Assembly: GCA_043784605.1 (NCBI GenBank)
Contig: JAYVYD010000174.1
Location: 1-18,249 of the forward strand
Reading direction: 5' to 3'
DNA from: JANYHY01 sp043784605
GTDB taxonomy: Bacteria > Myxococcota_A > Polyangia > Polyangiales > Polyangiaceae
Length of the DNA: 18,249 nt
A program made the position numbers and the translations under genes. Below are positions 7,652 through 14,158 of this stretch, piece by piece (the first letter of the stretch is position 1; the number at the start of each line of letters is the position of its first letter). The notes beneath the pieces were generated by a model. It made no database searches and was not told the DNA's origin. It saw only the letters and a list, made by a program, of their open reading frames with translations.

Positions 7652-8805
7652 GCAGCCACCGGCGCTGGTGTCGGCGGAGCTGGCTTCTTGGGCTCTCGCT
7701 TTTTCTGCCCGATTTCGCGCTCGCCGAACAAGCCCTCGGGCCGGCGGATCATCAGCGCGATGAGGACGATCGCGTACACGATCATGCGCAGGGCGTTCAA
7801 GTCCACCTTGAGCTCGAACGTGCCGATCATGTGGGGGCCTTGAATGAGCTGGGCCACGCTCGTGTTCTGAAGCAGCTCGATCGCCTTGACCGACACCGTG
7901 ACGAAGACGGCCCCGAGGATCGCGCCGGAGACGCTGCCGGATCCGCCGAGGATGACCATCGTGATCGCGTCGAACGATGCAGAGAAATTGTAGGTCTCCG
8001 GGTTCACGAGGTACGAGCCGTCTCGCATCTGCGCGATCATTCCGCCGGCGACCGCGCCGCCGACCGCGGCGATCACGAATGACGTCACCTTGTAGCGCGT
8101 GGGGTCCACGCCGACCGCGGCGGCGGCGATCTCGTCCTCGCGAAGCGCGCGGAGGGCGCGGCCCCAACCGGAGAACTTCAGGCGCCACGCTGCGACTCCC
8201 GCGAGCACCGCGATGCCGAGGATCCAGAACGGACCGGCGTAGAGCGGCAGACCCTCACCGCGCGGTCCCATGTAGCCGTTCTGTCCGCCGAGGTTACTGA
8301 TGGCTGCGCCCAGACCATGCAACCAGCCGCCTTGCTCTTGCCCCGCCGAGTTCTGCACCTGCGCCGTGCCGATGACCAAGCGAACGATCTCCGCGAAGCC
8401 CAATGTAACGATCGCGAGGTAGTCACCTTTCAGGCGCAAGCTCGGCAGCCCGACGATGAAGCCGAACGCGCCGCCGACGATCGCAGACGCGATCAAACAA
8501 ACAGGGACCACGATGAAGCTCTTGCCGAACGTGGTGTCTCCGCCGCCGAGCCACTCGTGCATGTTGGCGCTGAGCACCGCGCTCGTGTACGCGCCGAGAC
8601 TCAGGAAGCCCGCGTGTCCGATCGAGAACTGACCCGCCATGCCGTTGATGACGTTGAGCGAGAGCGCGACCACGACGTTGCACGCCACGAGCATGACGAG
8701 CTGGCGGATCGAGCCATCTCTGATCACCACCGGCAGCGCGAAATCGAGCCCCAGCGCGACGAGGAGCGCGACCACGACGAAGATCGCGGTGCTGTACTTG
8801 CGCAT
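7648..8805 (-). CDS. livM: branched-chain amino acid ABC transporter permease LivM
   Basis: The 385-residue inner-membrane permease carries about ten hydrophobic segments and LivM hallmarks: NVINGMAGQFSIGHAGFLSLGAY near residue 55, GDYLAIVTLGFAEIVRLV near 125, the cytoplasmic coupling loop ALREDEIAAAAVGVDPTRYK, and the late GGSGSVSGAILGA. The C-terminus (EREIGQKKREPKKPAPPTPA) is a basic Pro/Ala-rich tail. It would normally pair with LivH, but no livH or periplasmic binding-protein gene lies upstream; the next gene is a DoxX-like protein. Start ATG at 8805 gives a proper first membrane helix (STAIFVVVALLVALGL). Confidence 0.93.
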   Translation of the reverse strand: MRKYSTAIFVVVALLVALGLDFALPVVIRDGSIRQLVMLVACNVVVALSLNVINGMAGQFSIGHAGFLSLGAYTSAVLSANMHEWLGGGDTTFGKSFIVVPVCLIASAIVGGAFGFIVGLPSLRLKGDYLAIVTLGFAEIVRLVIGTAQVQNSAGQEQGGWLHGLGAAISNLGGQNGYMGPRGEGLPLYAGPFWILGIAVLAGVAAWRLKFSGWGRALRALREDEIAAAAVGVDPTRYKVTSFVIAAVGGAVAGGMIAQMRDGSYLVNPETYNFSASFDAITMVILGGSGSVSGAILGAVFVTVSVKAIELLQNTSVAQLIQGPHMIGTFELKVDLNALRMIVYAIVLIALMIRRPEGLFGEREIGQKKREPKKPAPPTPAPVAA

Positions 8806-8853
8806 GCCGACCCGGGTTTTAGCGGGGATCGCAGCGCGTGGGAAGCGTGGCGC

Positions 8854-9213
8854 TCAGAGGATGCCGAAGCGACCGATCGCGACGAAGACGCACATCAACG
8901 CGAAGATCACGGGCGCCACGACTGGCTCTTTGAAATCGACGTGCGTCTTCACGGCTCCTGCCATCAAGATCAGGACACAGATGGCGGCGATGGGCGTGAG
9001 TATGGGGAGGATTCCCGTCGCCTGCGGAACGATGAGGCCGATAGCGCCGAGCACTTCGGCGAGCCCGAGCAGCTTCACGTTGCTGTCGCTCCAGGTCGCC
9101 GCCCACTTCATCTTCAGGGCGAGCTTGACGCGAGGCGTGACGACCTTCATCGCGCCTGCACCGAACATCGAGAACGCGAGCAACCCGGAGACGATCCAGA
9201 GAGCGAGATTCAT
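8854..9213 (-). CDS. DoxX-like small membrane protein
   Basis: The 119-residue product has four predicted membrane helices: the first (LALWIVSGLLAFSMFGAGAMKV), then two after LLGLAEVLGAIGLIVPQ, and the last (PVVAPVIFALMCVFVAIGRFG). The pattern, including the GxMKV after helix one and the LGLAEVLGAIGL helix, matches the DoxX-like family (PF13564 type). Family members are inner-membrane proteins of mostly unknown function; relatives of DoxX/DoxD have been tied to quinone-linked oxidation. It lies 48 bases before livM and 24 after the proline-rich membrane protein gene, so it may share their transcript. Confidence 0.8.
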   Translation of the reverse strand: MNLALWIVSGLLAFSMFGAGAMKVVTPRVKLALKMKWAATWSDSNVKLLGLAEVLGAIGLIVPQATGILPILTPIAAICVLILMAGAVKTHVDFKEPVVAPVIFALMCVFVAIGRFGIL

Positions 9214-9237
9214 GGATTGCGACGCTAGCTGAAGAGC

Positions 9238-9663
9238 TCAGCCACCGTCGGGCTGATCGTTCATTTCGATCGTCTTGATGACGATGGTCTGGCTCGTCTG
9301 CGTCGCGCTGGGCGGCGTTGGGGCGGCGGAAGCGCTCGCCGCAGTCGTTGGCGCCGGCGGCGATGGAGGACGCAGCGATCCGCCGACCTTCACGCCGAGT
9401 CCGATGACCAACGCGAGCAGCAACACGAACGCAACGCCGTAGATCAGGTTCCGGTTCTTGGCGGGCGCCTCGGGCGCGGTCGACCTCGTTGGCGGCATCG
9501 ACATGCTCGGCGGCAACGGCGGAGGCGTCATCCGACGAGCGGCTCCTTCACCGGGCTCCGATTGGGGGAGCTTGGGCGACGACTCGAGCACGATGTCCGC
9601 GGCGTTGGCCGCGTCGAGCTGGATCGTCGCGTTCGGATTCGGCGGCGGCTTTTGGTCGGTCAT
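9238..9663 (-). CDS. proline-rich single-membrane-segment protein
   Basis: I do not recognise a family. The 141-residue product has a cytoplasmic-looking N-terminal part of about 70 residues rich in Pro, Ala and Ser (RMTPPPLPPSMSMPP), a basic junction (KNRN), one strong membrane helix (LIYGVAFVLLLALVIGLGV, about residues 73-92) and a Pro/Ala/Thr-rich exterior ending in TIVIKTIEMNDQPDGG. The ATG at 9663 is preceded by a GAGGCGGGG purine run acting as ribosome site. The design resembles small myxobacterial anchor or linker proteins. Positioned between the MYXO-CTERM heme protein and the DoxX-like gene. Confidence 0.6.
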   Translation of the reverse strand: MTDQKPPPNPNATIQLDAANAADIVLESSPKLPQSEPGEGAARRMTPPPLPPSMSMPPTRSTAPEAPAKNRNLIYGVAFVLLLALVIGLGVKVGGSLRPPSPPAPTTAASASAAPTPPSATQTSQTIVIKTIEMNDQPDGG

Positions 9664-9679
9664 GGCCCCGCCTCTATGA

Positions 9680-9704
9680 TCCCACGAAGTAGCGCGCGGT
9701 GGGA
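9680..9704. repeat. short inverted repeat between two minus-strand genes
   Basis: TCCCAC at 9680-9685 is repeated in inverted form (GTGGGA) at 9699-9704, with a 13-base spacer. It sits just upstream of the proline-rich membrane-protein gene. The stem is only six pairs and lacks a T-run on the downstream side of the minus-strand transcript, so it is not a convincing terminator. It could be an operator or chance. Confidence 0.35.
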
Positions 9705-9709
9705 AAAGA

Positions 9710-10183
9710 TCACCTACGACGACGGCGACCGATGATGACGCCTGCAATCGCCGCGAGCGCGACCCAAAGCATCCCGTTCGGACCTTCGCCGCTCGACGAG
9801 CAGCCATACCCGACGCTGAGCGAGGGGTTCGGGTTGTTGCATAGCTTCAGCGTGTCGATGTCCGACACAGTCTCGCCCGGTCTGCTGCTCGTCGTGCCCA
9901 TCTTGGCGAGCGCCGCTTGCAGCGACGTGGTGTCGTTCCGCACGAGACCGAGGTTGACGAGCGCGATGCCGAACGGCTCTGTGGGCACGCCACCGCCCGA
10001 GGGCGACGAGTGACAGAGCGTGCAGTCGGGCTCGTTCGGGTTGGGACCGGCCGGCTGCAGCGGCCTGCACGTGATGTTCAGGTCCGCGACGATCGCGGGC
10101 GGAAAACTAGGAGAGGCGAGCGCCGTCGCGGAGACGAAGGTCGCGAGAGCGAACGCGAGGGCTGAGGGATGGAGCTTGCTCAT
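9710..10183 (-). CDS. monoheme c-type cytochrome-like protein with MYXO-CTERM-type tail
   Basis: The 157-residue product has a signal peptide (residues 1-23, ending ATALA), then one heme c attachment motif CTLCH at 54-58 within PNEPDCTLCHSSPSGGG. The C-terminus is a sorting signal: a Gly/Ser-rich segment with Cys128 (GYGCSSSGEG), a hydrophobic helix (MLWVALAAIAGVIIG) and RRRRR at the end, as in MYXO-CTERM proteins. By analogy with the myxosortase pathway, the tail is cut after export and the protein is placed on the cell surface. The segment SSRPGETVSDIDTLKLCNNPNPSL may form the surface stalk. Start and the upstream stop share one base (TGATG), indicating coupling with the barrel gene. It is probably an exposed electron carrier. 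Confidence 0.75.
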   Translation of the reverse strand: MSKLHPSALAFALATFVSATALASPSFPPAIVADLNITCRPLQPAGPNPNEPDCTLCHSSPSGGGVPTEPFGIALVNLGLVRNDTTSLQAALAKMGTTSSRPGETVSDIDTLKLCNNPNPSLSVGYGCSSSGEGPNGMLWVALAAIAGVIIGRRRRR

Positions 10184-11388
10184 CACAGCACGAAGTGAAG
10201 CTGCCCGAGCAGCGTGGAGGAGAACGACGAGGTCGGCGAGCCGGTGGCCTTGTTCTCGAAGATGGCGTCGATCCGCGCGTCCAGGTGCGGCGCGAAGAAC
10301 CAAACGACGCTCGCCCAGCCCGCGACGTTGAAGCCCGAGGACTGCGCGGCCTTGTTGAAGAAGAACTCTGCGGTGGGCATGAAGTGCAGACCCTGCCACG
10401 GCTCGATGTCGACCGTGAGGTAGCTCGCGTTTCCGAAGTTGTTGGTCGCCGCCGCGGCGCCCACTGGCGGTTGCGAGAACAGCAAGAGGTCCGACTCCGC
10501 CATCACGACGACGGGCTTGGCGGGAGTCCAGCGCGCGAACAAACCGTGCGCTTGTCGCCAGAGAGCGGTCGCCAGCTGCACGTCGTTGTTCGCGTGAGTG
10601 ATGAGGCTCGTGCCGCCGAGCGTGAAGCGATCGTTGATCACATATTCCAGGTATGCCGAGTAGCCGCGCTCGCGGTAGTCATCCGGTCGAATCTGGAAGT
10701 TGCCCGCGATGCCCATCACCTCGCCGCGAACCTTTTCGCCGGTGTACGCGAGCGTGACGCCGTATTCTTGTGACGCGTTGATGTCCGTCCGCGTTGCCCG
10801 GCGGACGTACGTGGTGTGCTCGATCATGCGAAGACCATAGGGAACGTTGATGCGGCCCGCGCGCAGCAAGAACTGTTTGTCGCTACCGATGTCCAGCCCG
10901 AGCCAGAACTGTCGTGAGATGAGCCGATAGCTTCCACGAGTGACCGACGACCCGAGCGCGCTGCCGGGTGCGCCGAGCCCGAGGTCACCCATCACGCGGA
11001 AGCGGCCGAGCGTGATTTGCGCCTGCGCGTTCGCCTGCATCAACCAGAACCTGTAGGCATCCGGCGGGCGGATCACGTTGAGACCGCGAACGTCGGCTTG
11101 GAGGAGCAACCAATCGGGCAGGTCCACGGCTCCGAACATGAAGTTGCCGAGCTTGCCCGGGTCCTCTTCGCCGGTGTGCTTGCCGAAGTACGATCGCGTG
11201 AGTGTCTCCTCCATGCCGCGGCCATACTGCGTGAGCAGGCCACTACCGGAGGGGTCCGCGTGGCACGTGTTGCACGCCTTGTAGTCGTGCCTGATCATCC
11301 ACGGATACGCGAACGCCGAGCGCTCGAACGCTGCGAGGAGGAAGAGGACGGCTAGCGGTGCGAGCCAACGATGAAGGCGCGAGATCAA
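10183..11388 (-). CDS. predicted outer-membrane beta-barrel with N-terminal heme c motif
   Basis: Taken from a TTG at 11388, the product has 401 residues. That start gives a good signal peptide (RLHRWLAPLAVLFLLAAFERSAFA) and has AGGA ten bases upstream; the frame is open further upstream, but no better start is seen. Right after cleavage comes YPWMIRHDYKACNTCHADPSG, with CNTCH (residues 39-43, bases 11260-11274), one heme c site. The rest is long alternating amphipathic strands with aromatic girdles and Gly/Asn turns (FRVMGDLGLGAPG, YRLISRQFWLGLDIG, RFTLGGTSLITHANN), ending in LGQLHFVL, typical of outer-membrane barrels. A heme plug on a porin is unusual. Neighbours are the triheme lipoprotein (59 bases upstream) and the monoheme surface protein, so all three could form a trans-outer-membrane conduit. 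Confidence 0.75.
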   Translation of the reverse strand: MISRLHRWLAPLAVLFLLAAFERSAFAYPWMIRHDYKACNTCHADPSGSGLLTQYGRGMEETLTRSYFGKHTGEEDPGKLGNFMFGAVDLPDWLLLQADVRGLNVIRPPDAYRFWLMQANAQAQITLGRFRVMGDLGLGAPGSALGSSVTRGSYRLISRQFWLGLDIGSDKQFLLRAGRINVPYGLRMIEHTTYVRRATRTDINASQEYGVTLAYTGEKVRGEVMGIAGNFQIRPDDYRERGYSAYLEYVINDRFTLGGTSLITHANNDVQLATALWRQAHGLFARWTPAKPVVVMAESDLLLFSQPPVGAAAATNNFGNASYLTVDIEPWQGLHFMPTAEFFFNKAAQSSGFNVAGWASVVWFFAPHLDARIDAIFENKATGSPTSSFSSTLLGQLHFVL

Positions 11389-11447
11389 AGTGTTCGATAT
11401 CCTGAGCGGGATGTACTTCAGGTCGGGCGTTAGCGCGAGAACGACTC

Positions 11448-12383
11448 TCAGGGCGCCATGATACGCCCGGGCGCGGTCGACTTGAAGCCCGGCTTGTAGC
11501 TGTCGGGAAGATTCCCCTTTTGGGTGTGGCACTCATTGCATGAACCGGAGGGCGCGGTCTCGCTCATGGCGCGCGTGCCGTTCGCTCCGGTCACCACGAC
11601 ATTCGCCATCGGCCCGGGCTCGAGCACCTTGTTGCCGTTGTGATCGTACAAGAAGAAGTAGAAGTTGCCCGCGCTCCCGAAGGCAGCGCCCGAAGCTGGG
11701 ATCACCTTCGCCGTCGCCCTCTTGCCGTTCTTGTCGGTAACGGCGACGCTAAGCGCGCCCGTCCCTTTGCTACCGACACAGTCGTCCGGCTCGTGCGCGG
11801 TTGGGTAGATGGTGCCGGCGAACGCGAACGCTTTGTTCCACGTGAGGTCGCCGTGGCACTGCGAGTCCATGCAATTTTCACCGGGTCCCATCGCGGGGCC
11901 GGCGTTGTTGATGACGCTCGTCTTGTGGCTCGTGCAGATGGGGTCCGTCGCGTAGGGGTCCGGCGCCGGATCCGTCTCGCTGGCGCAGCTTCCTTTGTTC
12001 ATTCCGCCGTTGACCCAATCCTCGAACGTCTGAATGTCGGCGGCCGCCATCCCACCGCCTGGCGGCATGGCCATGGTCGTCGCCCGCATGCGCTCGAGGC
12101 TGAGCTGCGCTTGGTTTTTGTTCTTGGCCGATGAGCCAGTCATCAGGTCAGTCCACGTCATCAGCGCCATCGGCGCAGAGCCGACGGGCGGGTCGGAGTG
12201 ACACGACTGGCAGTTGTTCGCGAGCACCGCTTGTACGTCGCACGGCAAGCTCGAAGCTCCTGCCCCACCGTCGGCGGCGGGCTTGATGACGGTCGCGCCG
12301 CTCATGTAGCAACCCGCCAACGGGCCTGCGCCGAGCCCGAAGGTCAGCAGAGCGGCGGCTGAAAACTTATACCAACGAGCCAT
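11448..12383 (-). CDS. triheme c-type cytochrome lipoprotein
   Basis: The 311-residue product begins with a signal peptide and a clean lipobox LAGC (Cys25), so it should be lipid-anchored. Heme motifs are CQSCH (58-62), CMDSQCH (171-177, a CX4CH spacing) and CNECH (282-286). The first is followed by a region ending TTMAMPPGGG and DIQTFEDWVNGG, as in the cytochrome domains where MPP-Gly and WI/V-x-G-G close the fold. The second part (FAFAGTIYPTAHEPDDC through GNFYFFLYDHNG) looks like a beta-sandwich carried by multiheme proteins of myxobacteria and Geobacter relatives. Start ATG at 12383 has TCGGTGAAC upstream. It is the first gene of the minus-strand run and may be driven by the divergent promoter region at 12384-12474. 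Likely an electron-transfer protein of the periplasm or outer membrane. Confidence 0.85.
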   Translation of the reverse strand: MARWYKFSAAALLTFGLGAGPLAGCYMSGATVIKPAADGGAGASSLPCDVQAVLANNCQSCHSDPPVGSAPMALMTWTDLMTGSSAKNKNQAQLSLERMRATTMAMPPGGGMAAADIQTFEDWVNGGMNKGSCASETDPAPDPYATDPICTSHKTSVINNAGPAMGPGENCMDSQCHGDLTWNKAFAFAGTIYPTAHEPDDCVGSKGTGALSVAVTDKNGKRATAKVIPASGAAFGSAGNFYFFLYDHNGNKVLEPGPMANVVVTGANGTRAMSETAPSGSCNECHTQKGNLPDSYKPGFKSTAPGRIMAP

Positions 12384-12474
12384 GTTCACCGACCAGAAGA
12401 AGAGGGAATAGTCCGCCAACCACGAAAGACTTCCGCGACCGGCAGGAGGGGGCGACATGTGTTAGCAAAGGATC
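12384..12474. promoter_or_regulatory. divergent intergenic region with strong SD and mini-ORF
   Basis: The 91 bases separate the triheme gene (minus) from the barrel gene (plus) and must hold promoters for both, though no consensus pair stands out. A strong ribosome site AGGAGG at 12444-12449 sits seven bases before an ATG at 12457, but the frame reads ATG TGT TAG and stops at once. The same frame then continues to the GTG at 12475. The mini-ORF may couple to re-initiation, or the TAG may be a nonsense mutation in a formerly longer leader. Confidence 0.45.
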
Positions 12475-13434
12475 GTGGCGTCGTCGATCGCCCTCGTTGT
12501 CATCGTGGCCGCAGGACAGGCACACGACCCGACGACGACAGCGCTCGCGGATGCGGCTCGCGCGTCCGCGGGAACGACGGTGGTCGTGGAGGAAGGCTCT
12601 CCCATCACCGACGAAGACGCGCTCGCGATGGCGACGCGAGACCATGCGGAGGTCGTCGCGATCATCACGTGGGATGCCGATCATCTCGGCGCGAGGGTGC
12701 ACTTGCATCGCGACGGCGAGGCGCGATGGCTGGATCGCGCAGTCGGCTTTCATGACGCCGACGCTCCGACCGAGCGCGGCCGCACGTTGGGCTTCGCCGT
12801 CGCTTCGATGCTCCCCGAGCCCTCGACGGTGATCGAGCCCCCGACCAACCCGCCGCCGATCTCTACGCCTCCGATCGCACCACCGGTCCACGACACGACC
12901 CGCCCTGCGGTGGCGCCCGTTTGGCACGGCGCCGTGGACCTCTCCGGACTCGCGACGGCGGCGTTCGGCGGGTATGGCGGCGGTTGGGGCGTGCGCGTGG
13001 GGGGTCAATGGTTCTTTTTCCCGCGCCTCGCACTGCGAACGTCGCTAGCGGTCTCGTCGCGCGGACTCATCGCCGAAGCGCAGTCGAGCATCCAGACGCT
13101 GTCGGGCGCGCTCGGCTTGGGGATCACCTTCATCGAGCCAGCAGAGCGGCGCCCAGTCTCGTTCGGTACGCGCGTGTCGGTGCTGGCGATGCGAGAGTCG
13201 GTCACTCATCTCTCGGCCGACGACATCAACTCTTCGGTGCAGTCACGTTGGCTGCCTGCGGCGGAGATCATGCTCGAGGGAGCGCTCTACTTTATCACCA
13301 ACGTCGCGTTCGTGGCGTCCAGCGGACTCGAGATCGCGATGGGTGAGACCGCTATAAAAGTATCGAACCGACCCGTAGCCACATTGGCTCCATGGCGATT
13401 TGCCGGTGAATTAGGCTTCCGCGCGCGCTTCTGA
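12475..13434 (+). CDS. putative outer-membrane beta-barrel protein with periplasmic N-terminal domain
   Basis: The 319-residue product from the GTG has a short signal-like leader (SSIALVVIVAAGQA). An alpha/beta domain follows to about residue 110 (TTVVVEEGS, HAEVVAIITWDADHLGARVHLHRDGE), then a Pro/Ile-rich linker (PPTNPPPISTPPIAPP), and a C-terminal part with strand-like alternation (AAFGGYGGGWGVRVGGQWFFFPRLALRTSLAVSSRG) ending GELGFRARF. A terminal Phe with aromatic alternation is the usual signature of an outer-membrane barrel. The GTG has a poorly spaced ribosome site, and the better SD-ATG at 12457 is separated by an in-frame TAG. If that stop were read as sense, the leader would gain an Arg and look more typical. 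I cannot name the function. Confidence 0.6.
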   Translation: MASSIALVVIVAAGQAHDPTTTALADAARASAGTTVVVEEGSPITDEDALAMATRDHAEVVAIITWDADHLGARVHLHRDGEARWLDRAVGFHDADAPTERGRTLGFAVASMLPEPSTVIEPPTNPPPISTPPIAPPVHDTTRPAVAPVWHGAVDLSGLATAAFGGYGGGWGVRVGGQWFFFPRLALRTSLAVSSRGLIAEAQSSIQTLSGALGLGITFIEPAERRPVSFGTRVSVLAMRESVTHLSADDINSSVQSRWLPAAEIMLEGALYFITNVAFVASSGLEIAMGETAIKVSNRPVATLAPWRFAGELGFRARF

Positions 13435-13439
13435 AGTCT

Positions 13440-13480
13440 CACTCGAGTGCCTGCTCCCGCGGATATGGGGGTACAGTACC
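13440..13480. promoter_or_regulatory. palindromes upstream of the sigma-factor gene
   Basis: Two perfect palindromes lie in the 58-base gap before the sigma gene: CACTCGAGTG at 13440-13449 and GGTACAGTACC at 13470-13480. The latter ends 12 bases before the ATG at 13493. They could be operator or autoregulatory sites, but they are short and no second copies in the window support a specific regulator. Confidence 0.35.
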
Positions 13481-13492
13481 GATGTCTCTCCT

Positions 13493-14158
13493 ATGTCTTC
13501 TTCGTCCAACATCGCGCGCAAGCTCAAGCTGGTGCCATCTCCCGGGAGCGGCGTCGTCACGACTCCGCGACCGGCGCCGTCACTCGACGACACCGAGCTT
13601 CTCACTGCGTTGAAGAACGGTGACGTCGGCGCCGCGACGGCCTTGCACGATCGCGTTCGCCCGCAGGTGGACAGGACGATTCGTCGACTCATCGGCAGGG
13701 ACGTGGACCACGACGACCTCGCGCAGCTCGCGATGATCGAGATCGTCTGGACCATCGAGCGCTTCCGCGGAGAGTGCTCGCTCGACTCGTGGACGAGCAC
13801 CGTGACCGCGCACGTCGTCTTCAAACACCTGCGCCGCCGCAAGACCGAGCGCCGCATCTTCGCGAACATGTCGCCGGAGGATCTCTCACTCGCGTCACCT
13901 CGAGACGAGGGACGCGAGGCCTCGGCGCGCAGCGTGATGAAGCGTGTGCTCGGGCATCTCGACCAGATGGACGAGCAGCGCGCATGGACGTTCGTGCTGC
14001 ACGACGTGTGCGGCTACGGCCTCAAAGAGATCGCCGAGATCACGAGCGTGACGGTGGCCGCCGCGCAGACGCGCCTCGTGCGTGGTCGTCGCGAGGTGCA
14101 CGAACGCATCGCCACCGACCCTGAGCTCGCGCACGCTCTCGAAGCGGAGGTCCGATGA
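13493..14158 (+). CDS. ECF-type RNA polymerase sigma factor
   Basis: The 221-residue product has the two-domain layout of an extracytoplasmic-function sigma factor. Region 2 covers about residues 31-118, with DHDDLAQLAMIEIVWTIERF and CSLDSWTSTVTAHVVFKHLRRRK, corresponding to the core-binding and -10-recognition helices. Region 4 covers about 150-205, with QRAWTFVLHDVCGYGLKEIAEITSVTVAAAQTRLVRGRREV, a helix-turn-helix for the -35 element. A ~30-residue Pro/Ser/Thr-rich N-terminal extension precedes region 2. It overlaps the FecR-like gene (ATGA), so sigma factor and putative anti-sigma factor would be made together. It would direct RNA polymerase to envelope genes, possibly those downstream in this operon. 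Confidence 0.9.
   Translation: MSSSSNIARKLKLVPSPGSGVVTTPRPAPSLDDTELLTALKNGDVGAATALHDRVRPQVDRTIRRLIGRDVDHDDLAQLAMIEIVWTIERFRGECSLDSWTSTVTAHVVFKHLRRRKTERRIFANMSPEDLSLASPRDEGREASARSVMKRVLGHLDQMDEQRAWTFVLHDVCGYGLKEIAEITSVTVAAAQTRLVRGRREVHERIATDPELAHALEAEVR

Noticed and set aside
6229..7843. Plus-strand open frames across the liv genes
   Set aside because: They are antisense shadows of livF, livG and livM, whose motifs are unambiguous on the minus strand.
9680..9704. Inverted repeat as an intrinsic terminator
   Set aside because: The stem is only six pairs with a 13-base loop and no U-run follows on the minus-strand transcript.
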